DNA of 64,000 bases from GAS188 sp963794475 (GCA_963794475.1 CAWCDW010000002.1:124001-188000); one strand, 5' to 3'; positions 1 to 8,125 are shown, numbered from the stretch's first letter. Made by a program: numbers and translations. The notes: generated by a model from the sequence alone, not told the origin.

Positions 1-239
1 GGCATCTCGCCACTCGCCGGCGCGGGCAGCGCTTCCATGATCCGCTCGGCCAAGCCCGCCGGCGCCTGCAGGCGCAAGCCACGCGAGGCCAGCTTCTGCT
101 TGAGCGCCATGATCTCGGCGAAGCTTCCGGCGCAATTCGCGCAGCTCGCGATGTGAGCCTCCATCTCACGAGCGTGGACAACGTCGAGCTCCCCATCCGC
201 AAGCGCATGGACGAGCGCCTTTTTCTCGTCGCAAATCAT
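1..239 (-). CDS. Zinc-finger anti-sigma factor, partial (C-terminus beyond window)
   Basis: The reading frame starts with ATG at 239 and runs off the left edge. The start overlaps the sigma-factor stop by 4 nt (ATGA), so the two are translationally coupled. The visible 79 residues carry HIASCANC, the H-x3-C-x2-C motif of zf-HC2/ZAS anti-sigma domains, after an acidic N-terminal helix. Proteins of this family hold an ECF sigma factor inactive, often from the inner membrane through a C-terminal transmembrane segment; that part is not in the window. Pairing with the ECF gene directly upstream makes it the cognate anti-sigma factor. It is too short for the usual ORF length cut-off because of the window edge. 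Confidence 0.8.
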   Translation of the reverse strand, partial: MICDEKKALVHALADGELDVVHAREMEAHIASCANCAGSFAEIMALKQKLASRGLRLQAPAGLAERIMEALPAPASGEM

Positions 240-784
240 GTTGTTTTCGCCTTCTTTTCCAGCGCGAACCAGGCCGTCTGCAACTCCTCCCTCGCCCGAG
301 CCAACCGAGACATGACGGTACCGATCGGAACCCCGGTCACTTCGGCGATCTGGCGATAGCTGAAGTCGTTGAACTCTTTGAGCACGAGGGCCTCGCGATA
401 AACAGGCGGCAAGCGGCCGACGAGCTCACGAATGACACGCGCGTCGTCGGCGCGGGCCATCCGCACCTCCGGGTCGGGCTCCGTTTCCCCCCAGATCGGC
501 TCCAAATTCCCTGCTTCGCCCCCGTCGCCTTCCGGCAAGGGTTCGAAACGTCGCGGATCGCGCGAGCGCAGCACATTGCGGAGAATGGTGAACAACCAAG
601 GCTTGATCGATTCACCTGAGAACCCCGAAAAATATCGAAGTGCTCTGAGATATGTCTCTTGCGTCGCATCTTCGGCCTCATCCGCGTCGCGCGTCAGATA
701 ACGCGCGAAAGTGTAGACCTCGTCCAGCAACGGGAGAGCGAGCTTCCGAAAACGCTCGCTCTCGCGCTGATCCGCTTCGGTCAT
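236..784 (-). CDS. ECF-family RNA polymerase sigma factor
   Basis: This 182-aa protein has sigma region 2 (residues about 15-75, with DEAEDATQETYLRALR) and region 4 with its helix-turn-helix (about 118-170, YRQIAEVTGVPIGTVMSRL), and no region 1 or 3, the ECF layout. A longer GTG start at 826 exists, but ATG 784 has a strong GGAGG about 8 nt upstream, so I choose it. It lies downstream of a metallophosphoesterase and a cupredoxin on the same strand and overlaps the anti-sigma gene by 4 nt. The inducing signal cannot be read from sequence; the cupredoxin neighbour suggests copper, redox or envelope stress (inference). Confidence 0.93.
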   Translation of the reverse strand: MTEADQRESERFRKLALPLLDEVYTFARYLTRDADEAEDATQETYLRALRYFSGFSGESIKPWLFTILRNVLRSRDPRRFEPLPEGDGGEAGNLEPIWGETEPDPEVRMARADDARVIRELVGRLPPVYREALVLKEFNDFSYRQIAEVTGVPIGTVMSRLARAREELQTAWFALEKKAKTT

Positions 785-871
785 TCCGAAACCCTCCAGC
801 CGTTCGACACGCGCTTCGTGCGCCACGTGCTAGCATGTTGTTTGGGCAGAGCAAGGATTCGGCTGCAGCTT

Positions 872-1198
872 TCATTTCACGATGATCTTAGCCGTCATGT
901 GCGGATGGAGCGAACAGAAATACTCGAAAGTGCCCGGCTCCGTGAAAGTGTGGGAGAATTTGTCGCCGGTATCGAGCGCGGACGATTTCCACTTGTGATC
1001 GCCGTCGACCACCGTGTGGGGGATATCGTCATTATTCGTCCACACCACCGTCGTTCCCACAGAAACCTGCGTTTCGGCTGGGGTGAAGACGAAATTGTCG
1101 ATGCTGACCGGCATATCGGCGGCCTTGACCGCTACTGATGCACCCATCAGGGCCGCCGCGACGATCGCGGCGCGCGCGTAGTTGAAAACGAAAGTCAT
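872..1198 (-). CDS. Periplasmic cupredoxin (amicyanin/plastocyanin-like)
   Basis: This 108-aa protein has a Sec signal peptide (residues 1 to about 27, ending AVKAA). The mature part is one cupredoxin fold with a complete type-1 copper site: His61 (DIPHTV) and the C-x2-H-x2-M cluster Cys95-His98-Met101 near the C-terminus, the spacing seen in amicyanin. It should be a small soluble periplasmic electron carrier or copper-binding protein. A 13-residue upstream extension is open, but the ATG at 1198 begins directly before the signal peptide and has GAGG about 11 nt upstream. It sits between a Tat-exported phosphoesterase and an ECF sigma/anti-sigma pair on the same strand. The redox partner is unknown. 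Confidence 0.88.
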   Translation of the reverse strand: MTFVFNYARAAIVAAALMGASVAVKAADMPVSIDNFVFTPAETQVSVGTTVVWTNNDDIPHTVVDGDHKWKSSALDTGDKFSHTFTEPGTFEYFCSLHPHMTAKIIVK

Positions 1199-1286
1199 GT
1201 TCGTCGAGCCTCGTTCGGATATGTTCGTGGGTACCACCGCCCGGCGACCCAGGCGGTGGCAGTTGCCGCAACCCGCTTCGTTTTCG

Positions 1287-2228
1287 TCAGCCGGCGAGCG
1301 GGGTGTCGATCACGGCCAGGCGCTCGGCGCCGGGCATGAAGTTCACCTGCCGAATGCCGAGCACGGTGCGCAGCTTCGAATCCTCGACCTTCATCGGCCC
1401 CGGCGAAGGAGCGGTCCCGGGCGCCGGCTGCGGGAAGGCGGTCGAACGCGCCGTGTGGAAGGCCACATTGCCCTCGACCTTCTGCATCACTTGGTGGATG
1501 TGCCCGTTGAGCACGGTGACCGAGCCGAACTTCTTGAGCATCCCGAGCGCCTGCTCGGAATCCTGCGTGCCCCAACCCCAGTCGGGGTAGATCGTCCAGA
1601 GCGGAATATGGGCGAAGACGATTATCGGCGTGCTCGCGCTGCGCGAAGCGACGTCGGCTTGCAGCCAAGCAAGCTGATCGGCTCCGAGATTCCCCATGCC
1701 GCCGCCCTTGAGGTCGACGACGTTGACGAGACCGATGAAGTGAGCACCGCCGGCATCGAAGGAATACCAGCCGGCGCCCTTCGCGCCCTTGCCGTAGCGG
1801 TCGAGATAGATCTTGCGATCGTCGTCGAGAACGTCGTGCTCGCCGGGCACGTAATGCACATCGAGCCGCGACTGGCCGATGATCTGGTCGGCGGTATCGA
1901 ACTGGGCCGGCTTCGAAAGATGGCTGATGTCGCCCGTATGGATCATGAAGGAGGGCTTCGCCGGCAAGGCATTCACCTTCCCGATCGCCTCCATGAGCGT
2001 TCCGTTGGCATTGGGATTGGCGGGCTTGTCGAAGCCGATGTGGCTGTCGCTGAGCTGAAGGAAGCTGAAGGCCTTGGATTCTTCTGCCTTAGCCTCGCCG
2101 ATCAGGCCGGTCGAGCGGGGAATGCCGCCGGCAAGCGTCCACAAAATGCCGGTGCCGGCCCATGTCATGCATTCGAGGACCTTGCGTCGGGTGGCGCCCT
2201 CTTCGTGATCGTGAGCATCATGCGTCAT
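1287..2228 (-). CDS. Tat-exported calcineurin-like metallophosphoesterase
   Basis: This 313-aa protein is a Metallophos-family hydrolase. All dimetal-site blocks are visible: D61-S-H63, GD at 99-100, GEHD at 129-132, a conserved His near 207 (FAHIP) and GHIH at 242-245. The N-terminus has a twin-arginine signal (RRKVLE) and a hydrophobic stretch, so it folds in the cytoplasm and is exported to the periplasm. GGAG lies 7 nt before ATG 2228. It is the first gene of a four-gene run with the cupredoxin, ECF sigma and anti-sigma genes; a candidate ECF promoter precedes it. The substrate is unknown; family members cleave phosphomonoesters or diesters. Confidence 0.88.
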   Translation of the reverse strand: MTHDAHDHEEGATRRKVLECMTWAGTGILWTLAGGIPRSTGLIGEAKAEESKAFSFLQLSDSHIGFDKPANPNANGTLMEAIGKVNALPAKPSFMIHTGDISHLSKPAQFDTADQIIGQSRLDVHYVPGEHDVLDDDRKIYLDRYGKGAKGAGWYSFDAGGAHFIGLVNVVDLKGGGMGNLGADQLAWLQADVASRSASTPIIVFAHIPLWTIYPDWGWGTQDSEQALGMLKKFGSVTVLNGHIHQVMQKVEGNVAFHTARSTAFPQPAPGTAPSPGPMKVEDSKLRTVLGIRQVNFMPGAERLAVIDTPLAG

Positions 2229-2267
2229 TTCCGTCTCCTTCCGAAGCTTGGATGCTTCCGAATGATG

Positions 2268-2294
2268 AGACTGGACCCCGAGCGCCTTTATTCC
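2268..2294 (-). promoter_or_regulatory. Candidate ECF promoter of the phosphoesterase-cupredoxin-sigma operon
   Basis: On the minus strand GGAATA (2294-2289) is followed after 17 nt by GTCT (2271-2268). This matches the general ECF pattern of a GGAA-type -35 and a GTCT-type -10 with 16-17 nt between. Transcription would start about 30 nt before the ATG at 2228. No similar element was seen directly before the sigma gene, so autoregulation would go through the whole operon. Seen by eye only. Confidence 0.45.
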
Positions 2295-2692
2295 TCCTAG
2301 GGGCGCGACAAGTCGTCGCGAGGGCGTTGCAAATCCCCCGCGAGTAACGAGAGAGCAGCCTTAGCAATCACTCGGCGCGGGGAACAATCGGCTGAAAAAC
2401 GTCCGGTTTTTGCCTCCGAGGGCAAGCGACGAGGGCCTGGTTCCGGCGCTTCGGAGCCTCAAAAACCCGAGGCCTCTCCCCTCCCCGGACGGGGCAGAGG
2501 GCCAACAAACGTTGAAGTTCGCAGCTATCCGCGCGAGGCGGCAGGGCGATGGCTTAAATTCTAAGGCTCTTGTTCCAAGGCTCTGGTGGATCGCGCTGCG
2601 TGATCGTGTATAGAGCGACAACTCGCTGAAGGCCTCGAAATTGCGCGACTTTCCTCTTTCGCGCATCTTTCTTCAGCGTCGCGGAGCTCGCC
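2295..2692. other. Intergenic region without a supported gene
   Basis: This gap lies between the divergent ECF operon and aroG. The frames that cross it show no domain-like composition. It holds a pyrimidine-rich/G-rich block around 2471-2510 (a CTCCCC stretch followed by GGGG-rich sequence), resembling the palindromic intergenic repeats common in Rhizobiales. The aroG promoter should lie here but I cannot pin it down. Confidence 0.5.
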
Positions 2693-4093
2693 ATGACTCA
2701 AAGCGCGAAGATGAAAAGCTGGTCGCCCGCCTCATGGCGGGGACTGCCTGTCGAGCAGGTCCCCGTTTATCCGAATGCGGATGCGCTCGCGTCGGTCGAG
2801 CGGCAACTTGCCGGGTTCCCTCCCCTCGTCTTCGCCGGCGAAGCCAGGAAGCTCAAGGCCGCGCTTGCAAAGGTCTCCTCGGGCGACGCCTTCCTGCTTC
2901 AAGGCGGCGATTGCGCGGAAAGCTTCGCGGAACATTCGGCGGACAACATCCGCGATTTTTTTCGCGTCTTCCTCCAGATGGCTGTCGTCTTGACCTTCGC
3001 CGGCGCCTCCCCGGTGGTGAAGGTCGGTCGGATCGCAGGCCAATTCGCCAAGCCCCGTTCCGCGCCGACCGAAAAGATCGGCGCTACCGAGCTGCCGAGC
3101 TACCGCGGCGATGTGATCAATGGCATCGACTTCACTCCGGAAGCGCGCACGCCCGACCCGGCGCGCCAGATCGACGCTTATCGGCAATCGGCGGCGACGC
3201 TCAATCTTTTGCGCGCCTTCGCGACCGGCGGCTATGCGAGTCTCGAGAATGTGCATCGCTGGATGCTCGGCTTTATCAAGGATTCGCCAGCCTCGTCGCG
3301 CTTCACCGAGCTTGCCGACCGCATTAGCGAGACGCTCGACTTCATGCGCGCCATCGGCATCGGCGCGGATATGCATCAGGAGATGCGCGTCACCGATTTC
3401 TATACGAGCCACGAGGCGCTTCTGCTCGGCTACGAGCAGGCGTTCACGCGCATCGATTCAACGAGCGGGGACCCTTACGCCACCTCGGGCCATATGATCT
3501 GGATCGGTGATCGAACGCGCCAACCCGACCACGCGCATGTGGAATTCTGCCGCGGCGTCAAGAACCCGCTCGGCCTCAAATGCGGGCCGTCGCTCACGCC
3601 GGAGGGGCTGCTGCGGCTCATCGACATCCTAAATCCGGTGAATGAGCCGGGCCGCCTCACGCTCATATGCCGCTTTGGGGCCGGCAAGGTCTTCGATCAC
3701 CTGCCGAAGCTCGTGCGTGCCGTGAAGGCCGAAGGCCGCCATGTGGTCTGGTCCTGCGATCCGATGCACGGCAACACAGTCAAGACCGGCAACGGTTACA
3801 AGACCCGCCCCTTCGATCAGATCGCGAGCGAGGTGCGCAATTTCTTCGCCGTGCACCAGGCGGAAGGCACGCATGCGGGCGGCGTGCATCTTGAGATGAC
3901 CGGCAAGAACGTCACCGAATGCACGGGCGGCGCGCGCGCCGTCTCCGATGCCGAGCTCGCCGACCGTTACCACACGCATTGCGACCCGCGCCTCAACGCC
4001 GAGCAGGCGCTGGAGCTTGCATTTCTCATGGCCGAGCTCCTGAAAAGGGAGCGGCAGGCGAAAGGGCGCCCCGCGATCGAAGCCGCGGAATGA
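2693..4093 (+). CDS. aroG: Class II 3-deoxy-7-phosphoheptulonate (DAHP) synthase
   Basis: This 466-aa protein condenses phosphoenolpyruvate and erythrose 4-phosphate to DAHP, the first step of the shikimate pathway to aromatic amino acids. Length and sequence fit the plant-like class II (AroA_II) family: the N-terminal SWRGLPVEQVPVYP, the LLQGGDCAESF block near residue 70, CDPMHGNT, and GGVHLEMTGKNVTEC near the C-terminus with the conserved metal- and substrate-binding Cys, His, Glu and Arg. ATG 2693 has a purine-rich GGAGCTCGCC stretch upstream. It appears monocistronic; no leader peptide or attenuator was recognised. Confidence 0.96.
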   Translation: MTQSAKMKSWSPASWRGLPVEQVPVYPNADALASVERQLAGFPPLVFAGEARKLKAALAKVSSGDAFLLQGGDCAESFAEHSADNIRDFFRVFLQMAVVLTFAGASPVVKVGRIAGQFAKPRSAPTEKIGATELPSYRGDVINGIDFTPEARTPDPARQIDAYRQSAATLNLLRAFATGGYASLENVHRWMLGFIKDSPASSRFTELADRISETLDFMRAIGIGADMHQEMRVTDFYTSHEALLLGYEQAFTRIDSTSGDPYATSGHMIWIGDRTRQPDHAHVEFCRGVKNPLGLKCGPSLTPEGLLRLIDILNPVNEPGRLTLICRFGAGKVFDHLPKLVRAVKAEGRHVVWSCDPMHGNTVKTGNGYKTRPFDQIASEVRNFFAVHQAEGTHAGGVHLEMTGKNVTECTGGARAVSDAELADRYHTHCDPRLNAEQALELAFLMAELLKRERQAKGRPAIEAAE

Positions 4094-4187
4094 TGCCGGC
4101 GCGCCGGCCGGACAAAGGCGAGCTCACGAGGCTTGGCAAGTCGCGGTGGGCAACGTCAAGGACGCAACGAGCCAAGCCTGGCCGGCG

Positions 4188-4406
4188 TCAGTGGGCCCCG
4201 CGCCCGCCGTTCATTCTTGGCCGCATCCCCGTCAGCGCCTCGAGCTCGATCAGGAGTGCGGAGTTGATCCGAACGAGGGCCAGGACGGCCGCTCGAGCAT
4301 CCCCGTCGCAGTCCGCGATTATGGCTTGCGCGAGTTCTGGCGGCGCCAGACGGCGGACCGTGCGCTTATTCATCATCGGCTCGCCGCCCTCCAATTCTTT
4401 CCTCAT
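4188..4406 (-). CDS. Small conserved-looking protein of unknown function (72 aa)
   Basis: A longer frame (start 4727) covers the same stop, but its upper half is the shadow of the opposite-strand gene. ATG 4406 has GAGGAG 6 nt upstream, a near-ideal ribosome binding site, and gives 72 aa. The protein is basic at the N-terminus (NKRTVRRLAPPE), then has a helical acidic stretch (AIIADCDGDARAAVLALVRI) ending in a probable helix (LLIELEALTGMRP). No signal peptide or transmembrane segment. It is transcribed away from the divergent YedK-like gene. I do not recognise the family and no function can be assigned. Confidence 0.65.
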   Translation of the reverse strand: MRKELEGGEPMMNKRTVRRLAPPELAQAIIADCDGDARAAVLALVRINSALLIELEALTGMRPRMNGGRGAH

Positions 4407-4503
4407 CTCGTCTCCTCTCAATGTGTTCCTATTTTGTTCTTTCGACCGAGCACGGTCAAGACCGGCTTGTGAAGTTTTCCCGCCCCGATTACACGATCCG
4501 CCC

Positions 4504-5199
4504 ATGTGCGGGCGCATCACGCAAAAGGGCGGCGACCTTCCCGGCCTCGTCACCGTGAACCTCATCGAAGAGCGCCTTCCCGTGCGCTGGAATGGCGCGC
4601 CGAGCCAGGATTTCTGGGTCGTCCGACGCGATCCGACTACGGGAGAATATCGGCGCGATCGCCTCGTCTGGGGTTTCAGGACGGTCTGGATGCGCGATGC
4701 CGGATCGGGCGGCCAGATCAATGCCACGGCCGAGCGGCTCTCGAGCGCGCCGATGTTCCGAGCAAGCTATGAGAAGCGCCGCTGCCTCATTCCCGTCGAC
4801 AACTTCTTCGAGTGGAAGGCCGTGACCGGGCAAAAGGCGAGACAGCCTTACGCGGTCGCAATGAGGGACGGCTCACCCTTCGCGCTTGCCGGCATCTGGA
4901 CGAGCTATCGAGTGGGCGAGGGCGAGGAGGTGGTGCGCAGCTTCGCCGTCATCACCTGCCCCGCAAACAGCCTCGTCGCCGAGATCCATCACCGGATGCC
5001 GGTGATCATCGCGCCCGAGAATTACGATCGCTGGCTCTCTCCGCTCGAGCCCGACCCGCGCGACTTGCTCGCGCCCTACCCTTCCGAGCTGATGATCCTC
5101 TGGCCGATCTCGACGCGCGTGAACGCGCCGCGCAACGACAGCGAGGATATTCTGGAGCGCGTCGAACCCTTCACTCGAGCCTCGCCGATCGGGCCTTGA
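4504..5199 (+). CDS. SOS response-associated peptidase family (YedK/HMCES-like) with an altered active site
   Basis: This 231-aa protein belongs to the SRAP family, which crosslinks to abasic sites in single-stranded DNA through Cys2 after Met1 removal. ATG 4504 gives the required MCGR N-terminus. Visible active-site residues are Cys2, Asn73 (INATAE), Glu103 (FFEWK) and His162 (EIHHRMP). The Arg two residues after the Asn in E. coli YedK (NAR) is Thr75 here. That Arg helps bind DNA phosphate, so either this is a natural variant subfamily or activity is changed. It is a single gene, divergent from the 72-aa gene. No LexA box was recognised. Confidence 0.9.
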   Translation: MCGRITQKGGDLPGLVTVNLIEERLPVRWNGAPSQDFWVVRRDPTTGEYRRDRLVWGFRTVWMRDAGSGGQINATAERLSSAPMFRASYEKRRCLIPVDNFFEWKAVTGQKARQPYAVAMRDGSPFALAGIWTSYRVGEGEEVVRSFAVITCPANSLVAEIHHRMPVIIAPENYDRWLSPLEPDPRDLLAPYPSELMILWPISTRVNAPRNDSEDILERVEPFTRASPIGP

Positions 5200-5728
5200 A
5201 CCGGACGTCCACTGACGAGAAAAGCGCGCCGCGTCGTCAGAATAAAGGTTCAATTCCAAGTGTATCGCGCTTTAATATCCACGCTTTTCTTTATTGCACG
5301 ACCAAGTCCTCGGGAACGGAAGGCCAATAGTGAAGTTGCCGTGGATAAGCACGGCGGCTCTGCGGGACCCTGAACATGCATTCGAGGATCAATAAAGCGT
5401 TTGCGCTTCTTCGGCAGGCCATTTTGGAGCTTCGCCGACAAACGGATCGGTTGAAGGCGAACGTACAGGATACGCGGAGGCTCGCGAGCTTGACGCGTTC
5501 ACGCGAAGCGGACCGCAAACATCATCGCCGGGGATAACGCCGAGCCCTTCGGGCACACTGTCCGCGACGCGAGAGTTGTGAGGCACGCCTCAACCGTTCC
5601 GCTATTTCCTCCCTGGGTTCAGGAATGAGGTTTTAAATCTTCCATATCACTTTGGAAGTATTCACTGATCTTTGAAATCGAATTGAATATAGTCGGAAGC
5701 CTCGGCGAACGAGGAGCGCATCTTGAAT
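5200..5728. other. Intergenic region, mostly without a supported gene
   Basis: This gap separates the YedK-like gene from the 3' end of dctA. Apart from one weak 53-codon frame (5376-5537) I see no gene. The right third (about 5630-5700) is AT-richer than its surroundings. No strong hairpin-plus-T-run terminator was seen for either flanking gene. Confidence 0.4.
5376..5537 (+). CDS. Possible 53-aa coiled-coil/basic small protein
   Basis: ATG 5376 opens a 53-codon frame ending at TAA 5535-5537. The product begins MHSRINKAFALLRQAILELR and continues as a charged, heptad-like helix with a basic tail (ADRKHHRRG). No signal peptide or membrane segment. The upstream sequence is only weakly Shine-Dalgarno-like (GCGGGACCC), and nothing else supports expression. 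It could equally be a chance frame in the gap. Confidence 0.25.
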   Translation: MHSRINKAFALLRQAILELRRQTDRLKANVQDTRRLASLTRSREADRKHHRRG

Positions 5729-7051
5729 TCACCCCGTGGTGATCGCCGTCTCAACATCGGCCGGGTCAATCTCCCGCTCGAGGCCCGTTTTGAGCTTGTC
5801 GCGGTCGAGCTCACCCTCCCACCAGGCGATGATGACGGCGGCCACCCCGTTACCGATGATGTTCGTGAGGGCGCGGCACTCGCTCATGAACTTGTCGATG
5901 CCGAGCACGATGGCCATTCCGGGTACGAGCTCTGGGCGCACCGAGGCGAGCGTCGCCGCGAGCGTGATGAAGCCCGCGCCCGTGACGCCGCTCGCGCCTT
6001 TGGAGGTCAGCATGGCCACGATCAGAATGGTCATTTGATCTCCAAAAGTTAGCGAGACGCCCAATGCCTGCGCGATGAAGAGCGTTGCGAGCGTCATGTA
6101 GATATTCGTGCCGTCAAGATTGAACGAATACCCCGTCGGCACCACGAGCCCGACCACGGACTTCGAGCAGCCGAGACGTTCGAGTTTTTCCATCAGTTGC
6201 GGGAGCGCACTTTCCGATGAACTCGTGCCGAGCACGATCAGGAGCTCATCCTTGATGTACATGATGAACCTGATGATCGAGAAGCCTGCGAAGCGGGCGA
6301 CGGCGCCGAGCACCACGAGGACGAACAGGCCAGCCGTAAAATAAAAAGTCGCAATGAGGCCCGCGAGGCTGCCGAGCGCCTGAGGACCGAACCGGCCCAC
6401 CGTGTACGCCATGGCGCCGAAGGCACCCAAAGGTGCAGCTTTGACGATGATGGCGATCACGCCGAACATGACGTGGGCGAGATCGTCGATCAGCGCGCGC
6501 ACCGGGCCGCCGCGCTCACCGAAAGCCATCAGGGCAAAGCCGAACAGCACTGAAAAAAGCAGCACCTGGAGAATATCACCGGCCGCGAACGCTCCTACGG
6601 CGCTGTCTGGAACGATGTGGAGAATGAAATCGACCGATTTCATCTCACCGGCCTGTTTGGCGTAAGTGGCAACCGCCGTCGCGTCCGCTTTTCCGGAAAA
6701 CCCCGCTCCCGGCTGCGCGACATTGGCCACGGCGAGGCCCAGCAGCAGAGCGAAACTTGAGACGATTTCGAAATAGACAAGCGCCTTGATCGCAACGCGC
6801 CCGACCTTCGCGGCATGCTGGATATGCGCGATTCCCGAGACCACCGTGCAGAAGATGATCGGCGCGATCACCATCCGGATGAGCTTCACAAAGCCGTCAC
6901 CCAGTGCCTTGACCCAATCGTTTTGCGCAAACTGCGGAAAGAGCCACCCGACAAGCGCGCCGAGCGCGATGCCGACGAGCACCTGGACGTAGAGAATCCC
7001 GTACCAGGGCTTTGTCGTGCGGATGGGAGCCTGGGCAGCTTCGACGGCCAT
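5729..7051 (-). CDS. dctA: C4-dicarboxylate:cation symporter DctA
   Basis: This 440-aa inner-membrane protein is a DAACS/SLC1-family symporter with about eight transmembrane helices and two re-entrant loops. Diagnostic stretches are the serine-rich hairpin GTSSSESALPQLMEKLE (about residues 276-292), PTGYSFNLDGTNIYMTLATLF (about 305-325), the GASGVTGAGFITLAATL loop and the C-terminal DKFMSECRALTNIIGNGVA. It imports succinate, fumarate and malate, the typical carbon sources of rhizobia-like bacteria. The gene is alone; no dctBD two-component pair lies in the window. No sigma-54 promoter was recognised upstream. Confidence 0.95.
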   Translation of the reverse strand: MAVEAAQAPIRTTKPWYGILYVQVLVGIALGALVGWLFPQFAQNDWVKALGDGFVKLIRMVIAPIIFCTVVSGIAHIQHAAKVGRVAIKALVYFEIVSSFALLLGLAVANVAQPGAGFSGKADATAVATYAKQAGEMKSVDFILHIVPDSAVGAFAAGDILQVLLFSVLFGFALMAFGERGGPVRALIDDLAHVMFGVIAIIVKAAPLGAFGAMAYTVGRFGPQALGSLAGLIATFYFTAGLFVLVVLGAVARFAGFSIIRFIMYIKDELLIVLGTSSSESALPQLMEKLERLGCSKSVVGLVVPTGYSFNLDGTNIYMTLATLFIAQALGVSLTFGDQMTILIVAMLTSKGASGVTGAGFITLAATLASVRPELVPGMAIVLGIDKFMSECRALTNIIGNGVAAVIIAWWEGELDRDKLKTGLEREIDPADVETAITTG

Positions 7052-7355
7052 GCAGCCTCACCTTCCCACGGGTGTGAAGAAAAGCGAACCCTTCAAAACT
7101 GCGCCGACCAAGCGATTTTGGCAATCTCGAAGAAAGCATCGATGGAGTAGGAGCGGATCAAAATCAGCACCGCATGCGATCTATTCAGAATTGTAAAGGA
7201 CCCTCAATCGACTTTCGATCCTGAAGTTGAGCCGCTTGGTGAATGTCAACGAAGATTTTTCTTCAACAATCTTTGTTCGCTTCTTAATTTCCGACCCGCA
7301 ATCCTTGCCGAGCAAGAAAACATACATCGTGAGAACGGCTGTCGACTGACAGCTT

Positions 7356-7430
7356 TGGTGGGCGGTGACGCACCCAAAGCGCCGACCCTCTGGGTGTGAA
7401 CCTCATGCCGCCAAACTGAATTAACCGGCA
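7356..7430 (-). pseudogene. Degenerate tRNA-Val copy (tRNA remnant / candidate attachment-site copy)
   Basis: By manual alignment about 60 of 76 positions match the intact tRNA-Val at 13763-13838 in the same orientation. Two blocks are identical: the 3'-terminal 15 nt including CCA, and 18 nt spanning the 3' anticodon stem and variable region. The 5' acceptor arm, D-arm and T-loop are altered and cannot pair properly, so it is not a working tRNA. The TetR stop codon lies inside its 5' end. Direct orientation and downstream position fit the distal copy left by insertion at a tRNA 3' end. Confidence 0.7.
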
Positions 7431-8059
7431 GCGCGGTGGAGTTCATCGGATTTTTTCCTACCCCGCGGCTGCGGGAGCGCGCCAAGGGCACGAAGCGCCG
7501 CGTCGAGCGCTTGGCGTATGAGATCGGGCGCGGACCTTCGTTCCAGGGTACCGCGGATGACCTGAAGCCAGATACCAATGATGATGTCGGCTGCCAGCTC
7601 TGGGTCGTGCACGGTCAAGCGCCCTCCGGCCATCGCTTTGGTGAGATCCGCCGTCAGGTTCGCGCGAATGCTCCGCCCGAGCTGGTTGGGAGCTTGAAAG
7701 CTGCGGATGACGAGCCGCGCCCAACTCGGGTCCGCGATCGCCTTTGCCAGGAATTGCGTCAACGCGAATGATATGCGCGCGATGGGATCTCGCAGCTCGA
7801 GCCTGGCGGGCGCCAGTAGGTCGTCAAAGCTCTCCGCGAGCCGTTCACCTACCGCGGCGGCCAACTCTTCGATGCTCTCGAAGTGGTAGTAGAAAGTCCC
7901 CTTCGCGACGCCGGCCGCTTCGACGACGGCATCGACAGTGATCGCTTCGAGGGGCCGCTCGGAAAGAAGGGTCGTGCCGACCTCAATGATTTGAGCACGT
8001 GTCCTGGCCCGCCGTTCCCGCCCGATCTCCGCTCTGCGCGCCAAATCAATTTTCGCCAT
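7421..8059 (-). CDS. TetR-family transcriptional regulator of the divergent RND efflux genes
   Basis: This 212-aa repressor has an N-terminal TetR helix-turn-helix (about residues 20-65; ITVDAVVEAAGVAKGTFYYH) and an all-helical ligand-binding C-terminal domain. It diverges from the membrane-fusion and RND genes with 151 nt between starts. Two palindromes in that gap overlap a sigma-70-like promoter, so it probably represses the pump and relieves repression when a pump substrate binds (inference from architecture). Its last codons and stop are formed by the decayed tRNA-Val copy, so the C-terminal tail may have been created by the insertion event. Confidence 0.9.
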   Translation of the reverse strand: MAKIDLARRAEIGRERRARTRAQIIEVGTTLLSERPLEAITVDAVVEAAGVAKGTFYYHFESIEELAAAVGERLAESFDDLLAPARLELRDPIARISFALTQFLAKAIADPSWARLVIRSFQAPNQLGRSIRANLTADLTKAMAGGRLTVHDPELAADIIIGIWLQVIRGTLERRSAPDLIRQALDAALRALGALPQPRGRKKSDELHRAAG

Positions 8060-8095
8060 GCGTGCACCTCATTTCATAAATCCGATTTTCTCATA

Positions 8096-8125
8096 TTGAC
8101 TATATAGTCGATTTGACTTATAAGT
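8096..8125 (+). promoter_or_regulatory. Efflux promoter with overlapping palindromic operators
   Basis: TTGACT (8096-8101) and TATAAG (8119-8124) are separated by 17 nt, a strong sigma-70-type promoter reading toward the efflux genes. GACTATATAGTC (8098-8109) is a perfect 12-bp palindrome overlapping the -35 box. ACTTATAAGT (8116-8125) is a perfect 10-bp palindrome over the -10. Both are natural TetR-dimer target candidates. The leader to the ATG at 8211 would be about 80 nt. Confidence 0.6.

Noticed and set aside
1182..2300. Long plus-strand frame (372 codons)
   Set aside because: It is the antisense shadow of the metallophosphoesterase; no domains and composition is Arg/His-rich.
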